Shown one piece after another: positions 15,258 through 27,444 of a stretch of DNA of 37,385 bases; positions within the stretch are counted from its first letter, which is position 1, and each line of letters starts with the position of its first letter. Made by a program: the position numbers and the translations under genes. The notes beneath the pieces are model-generated. The model was not told where the DNA came from. It did not search any database and saw only the letters and a list, made by a program, of their open reading frames with translations. The stretch comes from CALMFT01 sp964563595 (GTDB lineage Bacteria; Patescibacteriota; Gracilibacteria; Absconditabacterales; Absconditicoccaceae): assembly GCA_964563595.1 (NCBI GenBank), contig CAZLWR010000008.1:1-37385 (forward strand), written 5' to 3'.

Positions 15258-17894
15258 CTATTGCAGTAGTTCATTCAATGGTACTCATTGAACTTTAGAG
15301 TTATCAAACACAACTATTGTACCTTCCGCATCAATACCATCATATCATAATCTCTTTGCCTTATCAGTCAGTTGTTGAGCATATTCCATATCTACCTTTG
15401 ATGAATCGTACTTAGTATCAATAAATTTTGATATTCTCGGATCGTTTGCTTTTAGCAGTTTAAGACCTTTCGGTAGTTCATACACACTAATATCAGATCA
15501 GAATCTTTTAGCCTCAGAAGGATAATTAGTCATATATGTTCATAAACCAAACTTGACTCTACCTTTTATAGCGACATTTCATCATTTTCACTGTCATCTG
15601 AAATATACTCATGGTATAGGTTTATCATCTTTTAATAGATCTTGTACTGACTTGTACTTAGATAACTTTTTCATCAGACTACTTTTTAGAGGTAAGTTAT
15701 TTCCCCTATTATACTGATCCGTTTCTGATTTTGCAACTCTTTCTTGTATATCTCACTTTAGTTCAAATGTTTCCTTCGGTCTTTTTCTTTGTAGAACACT
15801 AGCTAGAGGTGCTCAACTACTACGATTTCTTATATTCTCAGTAACTGATCATAGGATGGATTTTACTTTTCTAGTAGGTACCCCGTTAGTAGCAGTACTA
15901 GGAGACAAACTCAAGCCACGGGTTGTATCACGAGTAGGAATAGTAACGCCCCTACTCATATTAATATTTTTCCCATATGGTGCTTTGTTAGAATTATAAA
16001 GTTTTTGTGCAACTGATGGGATAGCCCTTTCCACTGCCTTTTTGCCTATTACTACTGCTGTTGCAGTTATAGGATCTCATGCAGCTAATATAGCTCAAAC
16101 TCATATGTCTTGTAAGCCAAATGTATTGTTTTTATTCTCTTGAGATAGTCTTCTCAATAATCCATCACGTATTACAATAGCTCTTCTCATATCTTTGTTC
16201 ATCTCCATTATATCGATACCGTATTTATTTGCAACTTCTTCTACTTCACTTGCTATATTGCGCCTCCATGCTGCCAATACCTTGTCTTCAATCCCAGATA
16301 CTCTTCACTTAGAATCAAATAATTGATAGCCAATAATTCTATCAAAATCCCTACGTATTGCATTAAGTTCACTTGGGGAGTAGTCTGTTTGGTCAATGAG
16401 CTCCCTTAGTTTGACAATATAGTCAGCCATATCTTCCTTTAAGATATCAGATCTCTCCATTTCGTTTACCATTATCTTCAATGCTTTTTTGGCATCTTTC
16501 GACTCTATACGCTCTGTTTCAGGGATTATTTGCAATTTATTTGTGATTCAGTTGTAATTATCATCTGATATTTGTTGCAGTTTGTTGACTTGGTCGCCTC
16601 TATCTAATCATGCAAGGTTTTCCTTCAACATAAATTCACCTGCTGTGATACCTGTATCTTCCACACTTGCTCTTTCGGTAGGGGTCAATCCTATGTCTTT
16701 TTCTATTCTTGAAATAGGTAGATCTCTTGTCAGAAATTCTTTGCTCGGTACCTGATCCGCAGCAACTCATGTGGCTTTTTTGAATAGTTTACCTGCAGTC
16801 TTTACTGGAGCTGTTACAGCTTCTGCATAAGTCCCTAGTGTTCACATAACACCTCCTTGGTCTGCTAGTTTACTTATTTGTTCTGGAATAATATCCGCTC
16901 ATACATTAGCGGCTCCACCTGCATCATCCGCAAACTGTCATAGTTTGGAGGCAGTATTTTCAAACTTGGCCAATCATGCCAATTTAGAAGATCACCCAGC
17001 TCATAGTTGTACAACAGTTAATATATCGCTAGCTAATCATACTGGGTCCTCTTCCATCAGCTTTCATAATGCCTCAAGGGATCCATATCTTTCTTTCAAT
17101 GCGGCCCTTCAATTTTCAGTAAGGAATAGCTTTCCTACTCACTTAATAGTATCATACGGGTTGGTAACTCATCTAGCAGTTGCTGTCACTGTTTTTAGTA
17201 GTGATGGTACAGCATTGATCACCATGGTCGGTAGTGTAGCAGTATCTGCACCGAAACCACCTAAGTTTTTATTAAGCCAATCCTGGACTTGCTTTTTTTG
17301 AACGACTGGTATCTTTTGAGTTATATCGTCAACTACCTCAGTAAGTTTTCATGGTAGGTTAAGCCAATCTGCTACACTTTCTAGTGCATTTGTATCTTGT
17401 TTATTCTGGCCAATATCACCCCTGTATCATCACTGTGTAGTTGAGTTAACAGATCTGTTTTGTTGCAGTTCTGGGAATTTCTGCATGATAGTATCTATAT
17501 CATCTCCTTGTAGAATATTAGCTCCCAGTGAAGACAATACATCATCTGGAACATAATCAAATTCTGGAAATTTAGATCTAATAGTCTGAATATCATCTCA
17601 CTGCATCACGTTACCTCACAACTGACTTAGTGCTCAAGTTAAGTCAAAATCTTGTGGATCAGGTCCTGTTTTTGGTAAAACCTCCGGAAGTGTGACTTTT
17701 GGAGGTGGAGGTGTATAATTATCAATAGCAGATTGTATAGGTGCATTAACTGATTGAAGTCATACACCTTCTATCTGGCCTAGCGGTGCTTGATATGCTG
17801 GAGTTTGGTATTGTTCCAATGATTGCATTGGTGGTACTGACTGCATAGGTTTTTTTACCTTTTTAACTGGGTATAGTTGGAATCAAAGAGCCAT
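15258..17894 (-). CDS. Giant virion protein with C-terminal ADP-ribosyltransferase-like domain
   Basis: An 878-aa protein. The N-terminal 70 residues are Pro/Gln-rich (TPPPPKVTLPEVL). Two copies of a roughly 30-residue unit follow (NVMQGDDIQTIRSKFPEF and NILQGDDIDTIMQKFPEL), then long helical regions. The last 130 residues read IPGVYFRGQGKGG, GLGTYMTNYPSEAKRFG, SVYELPKGLKLL and GYDGIDAEGTIVVFDNSK, the pattern of ART/PARP-like domains found at the end of phage head or ejection proteins. It may be injected and modify host proteins, but I cannot identify a catalytic Glu with confidence. It follows the 984-aa protein by 21 bp in the same frame. Confidence 0.88.
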
Positions 17895-17915
17895 TGGTAT
17901 ACATATAAGTAAATA

Positions 17916-20870
17916 CTATCTTGCATTTCATCGTCATCCATTGTTAGGATTAGGATTATTATTTGACATTGTTTGTCCTTGATAGAGCGGAACTTTGTTT
18001 CAGTTTAAAAGAATACTTGCTGTCACCGCCGGAAGGCCATATGTTGTTCTGATATTGTTATATTGCTGCAATGGAGCTGTTTTAAGGTTATTTAGCTTAA
18101 TCATAAAGTTAGATGGCGTATCATTCAGCGATGGGATCAGTGGTTCTATAAGGTCGACTTCACCTGCTGTTGCGTTAGCTCCGATGAGGTCATTTCTCAT
18201 CTTTGACACGAGCTGTGTAACTTGTGTGCTGATATTTTGAGCGTTATTTCATTTTAGCTTCCTGAGCCATTTATTGATAGATCAGTCAACAACTCATACT
18301 GGATTATTACCTGCTGCACTAAGTTGCCTCATCAATATTTCGAGATCACTTGCCTTTTGTACAGATGTTTTGACTTTTGGTTCAGAAATAAAGTTATCAC
18401 CTTCAATCTTCTTAGCGTATGAGAATACTGTATTTTCTAGCTTGTTTGCTGCTCACTTTAAGTCTCACTTATTTACAAGATCTGCAACGGTAGACACAAA
18501 AGATCAGTCCATTTCTTCTGGCAGTTGTCTTGCTGATGATATAAGATTTTCTGCGAACTTCTTGTCTTCCGGCTTGCTGACATTGAATCACATGAATTTT
18601 AATGCTGCATCAGTGGGACTAAGACCAGTTGTAGCTAGTGCTTTGATACGTGTATTAAGGTTTTCTTGTTCTTTTTCACTATTTCTTAATGATGCAGGGA
18701 CCAGTGAAGTAATACGAGTGGCAAAATCAAAGTCTACTCATGTTACTGGATCAACCAATCATGCTGTTTGTGATCCTGATGGAGTCGGATTAAGTGGCTT
18801 ATAGGATTTTAAATATTGTTCCACATCTTTTGAGTTTATCCTTTTACCATTTACTATCATAGAGTAGTCCAAGTGGCTACCGTCTCATCATTTACCTGCG
18901 ACAGTGTATCCTGAATTACCTATTGCTCCGATTTGCTGGCCAAAGTTCACACTATCTCATACTTTTACATCCACCTTAGATAGATGAGAGTACTGGTGAA
19001 TATTTCCATATTCATCTTGTACCTGCACAAAATTACCATAGCTAGGAGTAGTTGATTTTCACTTACCAGACACGACTTTAACTACTTTTCACTTAACTGA
19101 TGGCACTGCATCTCACATATTTCCATCAAAATCTATCCCTGCATAATTATCATGAGCTCCTCAGTAGCTTGTGATTGCTCAAAGTGAATTAACATAATCT
19201 GATCAGACTGCAAATGTATCTCATGTGTTGCTTGTAGTTGTAGCACTTGTTCAGTTATCAACAACAACAGATTGTGAAGGGTCGTTTGGATTAACTGCAA
19301 TAACTCTTCAATCTTTCGTTGTAACAAAGTTGTACTCTGGGTACTTGGCCTTGAGTTTTTGGATATACTCAAGCTTCGCAAGGTCATTCTGATTGTTCAA
19401 TCAAATGAGCTCCTTTTGTTGATTAAATCATGATGCTTGTTGTTCCTGCTGAAATGCTTGAGCATCATCTTGTAACGCTAATGATCTTTGGAACGCAGTT
19501 TCTTGGTCTTGTACTTGGTATTGTCTATTTTGTGCTGCGACTCTACGTGCTTCGTCAATAGCATATTGTTGAGAGTATGCGTTAAATTCTTCCAATTTTA
19601 TGCTATGTAACCAATTTAACTTTTGTTCAGCATTGGCAAGTTCTTGCTCTGCAAACTGTAGTTGATCTGTTAGTGGCCTAGATAACTGTGCTGTAACTGC
19701 AGCAATATAACTCGCCGGGGCATCTCATTCAAATCTCTGAGTAACTATTCTGTTTTGGAGATTAGCTATCTCCCTTTTAATGTTATTAATAGCTGTTCTC
19801 TTTTCCTCGATAGTACTTTGTGCTGTTATAATATCATCATCCTCCGATACGAGCTGCTGAAACGCTTGTAATAAGTCAGGGTTATTATCTAATTCGTCTG
19901 CAGCTCTCTTGTTGAGCTCGCTATAACTATCTGGTGTTTCGTCTGGCGTTATTATTTGTTGTGCTAGTCTCTTATTAGGATCTACCGGAACACTTAGTAT
20001 ACGCTTCATAACGGTCCCATTTACTATTTTCAGTTTATCATTCTTTCGCTTTTGAACTTGAGCTTCATGGAGTAATTGAGGATTGTACTTACGAAGGTCA
20101 TCGAAAGTGGCACTACCCATAGGTATCTTCTCGAGAACCTTAGCCAAATCACTTGGTGGCATAGAATTGTATATATCAAAATCCATTTTTCTTTGGATTG
20201 CTTGCTTGTATTCTGGTTTATTTTTTTGTTCTTGTGGCACATCACCTCATGCCATAAGTGTATCAAATAGCGTATTGGTTCACTTACTATGGAATCAGTT
20301 AAACGCTGCATCAAGTATGTCCCTTTGGGCTTGGGATCTTAGCTCGTAATTGTACGATTTATTAAAAGTAGCTCTATCACTGAATGCTGTGGGATTGCTA
20401 ACTTGAGCTTCCTGGAGATTCTTTCTTATCTCGTCAAGTCTTACAGGATCATCAGACTGATAATTAAGTTGCTGATTACTCTGTACTACAGGTTTTTGCG
20501 TACTAGACTGTTGAGTTTGCTGTTGCTGTGTTTGTTGCACTGGTTTCTGAGTCTGCTGAGGTGTTTGTTGAGCCGGTGTAGCTGGCTTAGACTGCATTTG
20601 TGCAGGCTCCCTATACATATCATCACTATTTACCTGTTGTGGGGCCTGTTGTTGCACTGGTTGTGCTTGGGCTACTGGCTGAGACTGTTGCAATGTCGGA
20701 GTAGGAGTTGTTTGAACCTGTTGTTGCTGTTCTGGTTGTGCAAAAACAGTTGTCCCAATCATCCTCTTCTGCTCGGTAGCTGGTGCAGGTTGTGCTTGGG
20801 CTACGTTGGTGCTAGTAGTCGGAGAGAATACACTTTTGCCGATTTGTCTTTTTTGTTGTGTTGTAGCCAT
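17916..20870 (-). CDS. Giant virion protein with internal M23-fold domain
   Basis: A 984-aa protein. The first 140 residues are Gln/Pro/Thr-rich low complexity. A long helical region with predicted coiled coil follows. An M23 fold lies at about residues 570-690: AHDNYAGIDFDGNMGDAV, then YGNFVQVQDEYGNIHQYSHL, then GKGGDGSHLDYSM. The usual HxH is HLD here, so zinc binding or activity may be altered. More helices and a short Asn/Pro tail complete it. The size, coiled coils and peptidase fold fit an ejected tail protein that opens the cell wall during DNA entry. Frequent in-frame UGA explains why it looks fragmented under the standard code. Confidence 0.9.
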
Positions 20871-20873
20871 AGT

Positions 20874-21644
20874 TTACATATTATAATCTCTAAATAGTCA
20901 CCATTCTATTTCTTTCTTTATAGAAAATGTGGTTCCTCAATCTGTTTTAAGCAATCACGCTCCTCAAGTTCACTTAACTGTTACTGATCAAGGCAATCAG
21001 TTTGCTGTAGTTCACCAGTATCATATAACCGGTCAAAGTTCTGCAGGTACACTTCCGATATACACTTCACGTCTTTGTGTCAAAGTGAATTCTGTATCTG
21101 CTACTACTCCCAGTGTCGCACTCTTATGTACAGCTTCCAAGTAGTATTTCTCACCGGTGTTATAATTAAGTATGTACATCCTGGCACCAGCCATATTACT
21201 CAGCAGTATTTTTGCTGTATAAAATAGTGTATACCGTCATACCCTCTCAATTGTGAATGTACCGTTATTGACTACCATATCATCAAGAGTCGAGTAGGAC
21301 AACTGGTTCATCACTGGCACTCTCTCGGTGTATCATGGTCATCATACCCAAGCATATGTCTGATCTCATACTTTGTACCATTCGGCTCTTATTGTTCTTT
21401 CCAGTCTTCTATGGAGGTAATCCGGTTTGTTTCAGTACAAATACTCTGTAGTATAGAATCAATTATCTTGTGCTGAGCTGAATTCATATATTTTGCTTAT
21501 GAATTTTTGTTGATTCTTGATTTTATCTAATATGTCTTCTTGAGGTTGCGTGAAAAGTGGATCACCCTCAAAGGTAAGCTGTGGTGTATTGTTTAGTCAA
21601 ACTGATATTCTATCATCTTGCATAGTTTGGTTTGATAATGTCAT
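20874..21644 (-). CDS. Tail protein
   Basis: A 256-aa protein starting MTLSNQTMQDDRISVGLNN. The C-terminal half is beta-rich with the phrases NGTFTIERVGRYTLFYTAK and YILNYNTGEKYYLE, typical of small virion or fibre-tip domains with a jelly-roll look. The end GGTTFSIKKEIEWG is strongly amphipathic. It starts inside the end of the 580-aa tail gene (35-bp overlap), so the two are probably made together and meet in the virion. Confidence 0.82.
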
Positions 21645-23352
21645 AAAGCACATTTACTTCATATACAACTGGCTTACAAAGAGGATTAGATCAAGCATAT
21701 AATATGGCTTTCCATTCTAGCATGTTAAAATCTACAAACGATTTCGTCTCTCCTGCGGTAATTAATGCGGCATTAATCTCTGCAGGATCTATGATAACCC
21801 TGTTATTCACTACATCCGTACCAGTTCTTGCATCAATAGTACGCAACAGTAACCAGTTTGTTCACCTCAAGTTACAGCGTATATAAAATTCAATATATGG
21901 ATTTCACGCATTTGCTGATTTCGTGCCTTCAAATCCATATCATATCTCAATGCTGGTTATTGTTTTATAGTCTGCAACTCTTTCACCCGTATGCACTCTT
22001 TGTATTAGTGTCCCAGATGCCTCTTGGCTTGTTGCACTAAGTGTTGGTTCATAGTTTAAGTCTATTTCGGTAATATAATAGGTGCTTGCTCAGACATCTT
22101 GATATGCTATGTACAGGTAGGAATTATGAACACATCAGCACCATGGCCTTAATTGAGTTGCTGGCTGTCGTTCTCTTGCTGTACTAGGTGCAAATCACGG
22201 GTAATAAGCTCATATAGAGTATATTCATTGCTCCGCACCAATGAAAGCAACTTCCTTCTTTATTGGTAAGTCTTGATTCATGGCCAAACAATGGAATTCT
22301 CAATTCAACACACTTCCGTTAATCTTTTTTCATTCATAGAGCAGGACTTTGTCATATCATTGTGTTTTATATGCACTACTAATCTCGTTTCTAGGTTCAT
22401 TGGTTACTACCACATCATAGTTGCCCATTACTCATACATTTTGGATGACAATTCATGACCGCTCCATAATAGCACTTGGTTCTTTACTTGTACCATCCCA
22501 GAAATATTTTCTAGAACTTTGTGAATCAATTTGCACATAGATGCAAAACTGTGTATCATGTGCTGTTATTCCTACGATATTTTGGCTGTCTTCAAATTGA
22601 ATCATCAACGTTGGATCCGGGTTAGCACTAAGTTGCGGTTTATATCAAAGTACAATACTTTTTAGTGCAACATATAATGTGGAATCGTAGTAGTTCAATA
22701 TAGGCATAACAGTCCCCACATCCGGCACAAAGTCATATGTTGCAGTGAATGGACCATTCGCAAATGGTCATCATGTAACCTCTGTATATCATGATGATAT
22801 TGTAGATAGTGATGATCATGACACTGTGTTTCAGTCTCTATCTAGTAATATGAAGTTCGTGACAACTCATCATGAATTCTTAAAATCTAGTACTGCTGTT
22901 GTAAATCAAGCATCAAGAGGTTGTGTATATGCCACTACTGAGTAATTAATGAAATTTTCAGTAATGGATCCCCAAGATCACGCTATAGCATCTACTACCT
23001 TAATTCTATGTACTCAAGATGCAGTAAAAATGTAAAGATAATCTTTAAAGATGCAGGCATTAAGAATCTCTTTGGAAGTAACAGCACCGGAAAGTGTGTA
23101 TGCTAGTGAGTGGTTCTTATATACTCTACCTGCTGATGAGAATGTAAACAAGTTGGATGCATTCACTGATGTCATCGCAGTTATTTTGATACTACCGTAG
23201 TCATACTTAGCTACTTTTGGCACAAGTTGAAAACCTCTTGGGTTTCTTCTTGTATCGATATTGCTTGAATATTGAAATGAACCATCAGGACCCATGAAGG
23301 CATCAAATCCCAGACCAGCGTAAAATTTATTGGATGACCATTCGTAAGCCAT
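21610..23352 (-). CDS. Tail protein, propeller-like
   Basis: A 580-aa protein starting MAYEWSSNKFYAGLGFDAF. Its N-terminus (QYSSNIDTRRNPRGFQLVP) and later repeated beta strands with Trp/Tyr (FILLDRDGNTVSW, RKYFWDGTSKEPSAI) recall the beta-propeller tail proteins of short-tailed phages (T7 gp12 type). It begins at the very end of the adaptor gene. It probably forms the tail nozzle or tube. The name is by analogy, not by a diagnostic motif. Confidence 0.82.
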
Positions 23353-24074
23353 TATTTCATAAACGTCTTAGGAATATAAATAGCTCTCTCCATTGGCATT
23401 GCCACAAAATCAGTTAATTTACGTAGCATGAGGTTCATGGACCTCTCATACTCTGCTTCTGCTTCTTGTTTTTTATTCACCAATCATCTGAAATCGTAGA
23501 TCCATTTTTTAATTCACAAAACTAATGTATCATGGTACTCCCATGGTATACCTATTTGGGCTTCTGTAGCACTAGTTGTAATATCAAATAGCTTTCTGAT
23601 TGCTTCAATCTTTATTCCTGCTGTTACTATCGCTGTCGGTGCCGGATACACATAAATCGCATTATCTTGAATCAGGAAAACTGGATTAGTGGCATCCTGA
23701 TATGTTTTATAAGTATCTATGAATTCGTAAGCTACACTTTGATTGGTCTCTTGACACTTGATATACTTAGCATCTGTTGTAGCATATTTAATACCTATGG
23801 ACAAAAGCTTCCTTAGTTCAATTGTTCCTGGGGTCCACAAAGAAGTCACTGTTCATCACGATGTGGCGGTTGGTAGTGAGTACTTTTCCTGATTTGCCAC
23901 TGTATCTATAGTTAATGCACCATAAAAAATATGCTCGTTAATAAACGATACAATCCTTGCTTCAATATCATGTCTCACGAAATTGACATAAGTAATAAGT
24001 TTAGGATCAGGCATATTAAACGTATCTGTGCCTGTTAGGTCTCTACTGGTGGTCATCAGTGTCGCTGCGTCCAT
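23352..24074 (-). CDS. Head-tail adaptor
   Basis: A 240-aa protein starting MDAATLMTTSRDLTGTDTFN. The layout LMTTSRDLTG, then LITYVNFVRHDIEARIVSFI, then GIKYATTDAKYIK is typical of adaptor proteins that bind below the portal and connect it to the tail in short-tailed phages. It lies right after the capsid gene. Two UGA codons (one at residue 76, one after TLVL) would split it in three under the standard code. Confidence 0.82.
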
Positions 24075-24148
24075 TGGCTGATTAGTATCTAAATAATTAG
24101 CAACACGTTATAGAGAAAGTCGAGAAGAACCCCATAACATGTTGTTAA

Positions 24149-24174
24149 TTACCGGTGAGCTTCCCCACCGGTAA
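24149..24174 (-). other. Conserved hairpin after the capsid gene
   Basis: A 9-bp perfect stem (24149-24157 with 24166-24174) with loop AGCTTCCC (plus strand). It begins 4 nt after the TAG of the major capsid gene. A sister hairpin with a compensated stem and nearly identical loop lies 4 nt after another TAG at 36768. There is no T-run, so it may be an RNA processing, stability or recoding signal rather than a simple terminator. Confidence 0.8.
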
Positions 24175-24178
24175 GATA

Positions 24179-25138
24179 CTAACTAAAGAAGTACACAGCA
24201 CTATCTAAGCTACATCCAGTTTCGATTCTTACAAGACATTCTTGTCTAAGAATCGCTAAACCAAACATAACTTTAGCACCTAGTTTACGTCTTTGTGCCA
24301 ATGGATCACTATCACTAGCTTTCCATCCGGTATCAGTCGTCTCGAGTCCCATCAATTCTGCAACTCCATAAGCATCAGCTCCCATAATGTAAGATGGGTA
24401 TACTGTTACTGTAGATGCTACAGTCTGAACAAAAGGACACTTGATAATTCTACATCCTGCAATCATTCCGATTTCACCCTTCATAATCTTATCAGGCATA
24501 GAGTACTTCGCAACATCAATAAATGATCCTGTTGTAGTTTCAATGAACAGGTCATATATAATATTAGTATGAAAAATACCAACATATGCTCACATGTCGT
24601 ATCTAGGTGCCGCTTTTACTTCAAGTAATGCAACTGCCTTAGCTACTGTTTGCCGAGTGATCTTATCGTTAGTATTATCAATACCTGCTCTATCTGGCGC
24701 AGTACCGCCATAGATGACGTTAGTACCATTAGTAAGCAAGTAGCTTTGCACCACTTGATCAATAACTCTAGCTAGATTATTACCTACTAGTCAGATCGCT
24801 TCTTTAACAATTTCTACGGGAGAAATGTTTTTGAGTTCGTCCGTAATAGTAACATACAACCCATATTGTGATGGAGTTGCTGTAACGGTAGTCTCTACTA
24901 AGTTTTGCTCAGCTGGTGTAATTCATGGTAGCAATGTAGCGTTAGCTACAGATACGCTAAGTCTAGCGATTCTGGACCAAGAAACAGTCTTGTAACCACT
25001 ATAGATAGCTTTTTTACCCATTTTGTAGAAGTACAATTCGGGTTCGAAATTCTCGATTACCTTTTTGTACATATAATTCTGGTAGGTCAAGAGACCTGTC
25101 GTTCCATTACTAATGGAAGCGGAAGTTGTAAGAGTCAT
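24179..25138 (-). CDS. Major capsid protein, N4-gp56 family
   Basis: A 319-aa protein of HK97-like fold. Diagnostic order: GTTGLLTYQNYMYKKVIENF, then YFYKMGKKAIYSGYKTVSWS, then LPGITPAEQNLVETTVT, then YGLYVTITDELKNISPVEIV and GLVGNNLARVIDQVV. This is the N-terminal signature of N4-gp56-type major capsid proteins. The C-terminal half (PDKIMKGEIGMIAGCRIIK, GGDAYGVAEL-like spacing) fits the same family. Scaffold gene immediately upstream, adaptor downstream. It stops with TAG, followed by a conserved hairpin. Confidence 0.93.
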
Positions 25139-25177
25139 TGACTAATAACAAGGATTTAAATATCCCGACTTAAGTTA

Positions 25178-25894
25178 TTAGCCTGAAAATGGATTTCTTT
25201 TTCACTGTTTGAACGCTGCTTCTGCCTGAGCCTCAAAGTCAGCTGTTGTCATGGCCTTCGCAGCATTAGTACGTGCTCATCATGACATTCAGAACTTCTG
25301 GGCTTTCGGTGCAGGCTTTTCTCATGACACTTCGGATAACCTTCATGAGTTCATAAGGTAGTACTTCCAAGCATTTTCATAGCTCATTGTAGGGAATTCC
25401 TCAAGTACTTTACTGAGTGCATCCTGTTCATTGCGAGCAGTAGGATATTTTTCATAAAACATCTTTTGCTCGTGCTGTTCTGCTAGTTGCTGCTCACGAG
25501 TTAACACACGTAAATCAGCCTTTGCATCTACAAGTGCTAGATCTTCTTGATCAGTTCTATCTCCTCATTTCGATACCAGCTCATCAACAATCGCATTGAG
25601 TCTAGCAACTTCTGCTCTTAACTCGCTACGTTCACCAAGAAGTTTTTGGACATTAGACGGATTTTTCTTTTCTGTCTGAGTCTGTTCTACTGGGGTTTCT
25701 TCGCTAGGACTAGTTTCGTCTGCTTCCACCTCATCCTCCACTGGGGTTTCTTCATCTTCACTAGTCTCCTTATCATACATGGAAGTGTTGGAGTTGTCAC
25801 CATCCATAGTATGGCCATTGATAATAGCAGCCTGTTGTTCTTCCGGAAGGGATTCAAAATCCACTTCTGATGTGATTTGTCCATTATTAGGCAT
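25178..25894 (-). CDS. Scaffolding protein
   Basis: A 238-aa protein. It is very acidic in residues 25-75 (SEDEETPVEDEVEADET). A helix with heptads follows (KLLGERSELRAEVARLNAI), then a Lys/Gln/Glu coiled coil (LTREQQLAEQHEQKM), and the tail is basic (AAFKQGKRNPFSG). Acidic, helical proteins with a basic C-terminus directly before the capsid gene are the standard pattern of phage scaffolds, which template head assembly and then leave. Confidence 0.87.
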
Positions 25895-25969
25895 AATTTA
25901 ATTTGTAATAGATAAATGTGCTGTCCCCAGCGAGTCTATAGTTTATGGCCAAGAAACAATGCCTTATTA

Positions 25970-26995
25970 TTACTTTATTTCTGATTCTAATTGTTCTTTT
26001 GCCAATTTCTCAGCCTCTAATCTTTGTTGCTCTAGTGTCACTTCATTAGCCTCAACTGCCTCAGTAATCTTAGATATTAATCGTTCTTTATTTTTTCCAT
26101 AGTTATTATTGGGCACTGGTTTTCATGTTAATCTCTCGTACTCTTTTCGTATGAGCTCTATTTCATCATCTACAGTTACCAATACTGCGTTTATTCCCAT
26201 TGATCATTGTGTCTGGGATTGTTCGGATCATCATTCTTCTGTTTTCACATCATCTTGTTGTACTGCCTCAGCTGGTCACTTTCAATCGTTTTCGTTTCAA
26301 TTATTGCTAGTGGTTTGACCATCAGTTGACGTATCAGTTTTATCTTCTCCCTCAATAGATCATTCTCAGTGTACACTAGTGTGTTCTTCTGTGGGTCTGC
26401 CACCAGTAACAGTTCAATTGTCAGCTTCTCCCGTTCCTGCAGTTGATATATTAGTATCTGTCGCTGTGTTGACTTGACCAGTATCTCCATGTGCCTCTGG
26501 AGTTCCTGGAATGATAGTTTTTGCATTGTTAGCGTTAGGATCACTAAATTGACTAGCTGGTAGTCCGAATAGGTTATTCTTTCTTTTCTCTCATGGCTTC
26601 TCTGGCGGATTTGGTATTTTGTTGATCAACTTGTTATCAGGCGTATTTTGTATTCATAGTCACATAGCATTGCACCACTCCTCTAACATAGGTCTTTGTT
26701 GTTCTTTTGGTATCCATAGTTCTTTTCTTGGACTTCACCCTTCATACATAGGTGGTACTATACGGTGTATGTCGTATGCTCATACTCTCATGGCATCCCA
26801 TGCAGCAATATTATTGCAATTATACCTTAGTCTTGGCTCTTTAGGATTAAATGGAATCAAACCATAGTATTCCATAATCTTCTCATAAGGATTCTTTGGC
26901 TTTAAAAGCTCCTTCGTGGCATCGGTCAGACTGTTCCAATCGATGTTGCCTCACATTCCATTTATTTTACTCTCATCCGGGATAAACTGATTCAT
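25970..26995 (-). CDS. Unknown virion-region protein with low-complexity middle
   Basis: A 341-aa protein. Residues 1-130 look globular with many Trp/Pro/Asn (YDIHRIVPPMYEGWSPRKEL). The middle 130 residues are Gly/Thr/Asn/Asp/Gln-rich and probably disordered. The last 80 are a helical coiled coil (RLISKITEAVEANEVTLEQQ). It sits between portal and scaffold genes, so a head-accessory role is likely. No family recognised. Confidence 0.8.
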
Positions 26996-27020
26996 AATGC
27001 GTGTGTTTTAAGAAATAAAA

Positions 27021-27422
27021 TTAATTTTCGAAATATTCTTCACCATTCAGCACAGCTATGGTACGATTTGTGAGTAGTGACTTGAGCACCTTAATCTTTT
27101 GCTCGAAGAATACCTTATTTTGCTGATTTCTTGCATATGTTAACTCCTGCTCTAATATAGTTACTGATAGAGCCTTAGCTTGATCATGTTTTTTTTGTTC
27201 AACTGCTCTAAGTTGATCTGCCTTATTGTTAGCAATCAAATATGGTCAATATTTAGTCATCCAAATAAGATCCATATACTTTTCTTGCGCTTCTTCTAAT
27301 TTTCTTGCGATAACTCCTTGTGATACGATACATGATGTATCAAAGTCACTGACATCAAACGTGAAGTTTGCCGCAGCTTCTTGTTCTGGATTAGTTTGCA
27401 CTTCTCAAATCTCGACTGACAT
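27021..27422 (-). CDS. Unknown helical protein in the head module
   Basis: A 133-aa protein starting MSVEIGEVQTNPEQEAAANF. From residue 50 it is a long Lys/Gln/Glu helix (RAVEQKKHDQAKALSVTILE, RNQQNKVFFEQKIKVLKSLL). It lies immediately after the portal gene. It may be a head-closure or accessory factor. A UGA codon interrupts the start region under the standard code. Confidence 0.8.
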
Positions 27423-27444
27423 ACTGTATATTTAAAAAGATAAA

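Noticed and set aside
18274..18804. Plus-strand open frame of 176 codons
   Set aside because: Shadow of the 984-aa virion protein; no leader or family pattern.
20480..20760. Short tandem repeats of TTG/CTG words
   Set aside because: Codons for the Gln/Pro/Thr-rich low-complexity region of a real protein, not a CRISPR or satellite.
20403..20897. Plus-strand Leu/Arg/Cys-rich open frame
   Set aside because: Antisense of the Gln/Pro-rich N-terminus of the 984-aa protein; its composition is just the complement of CAA/CAG and CCA codons.
25025..25050. TTCGGGTTCGAAATTC, similar to a tRNA T-loop
   Set aside because: No acceptor or anticodon arms around it; it codes for conserved capsid residues.
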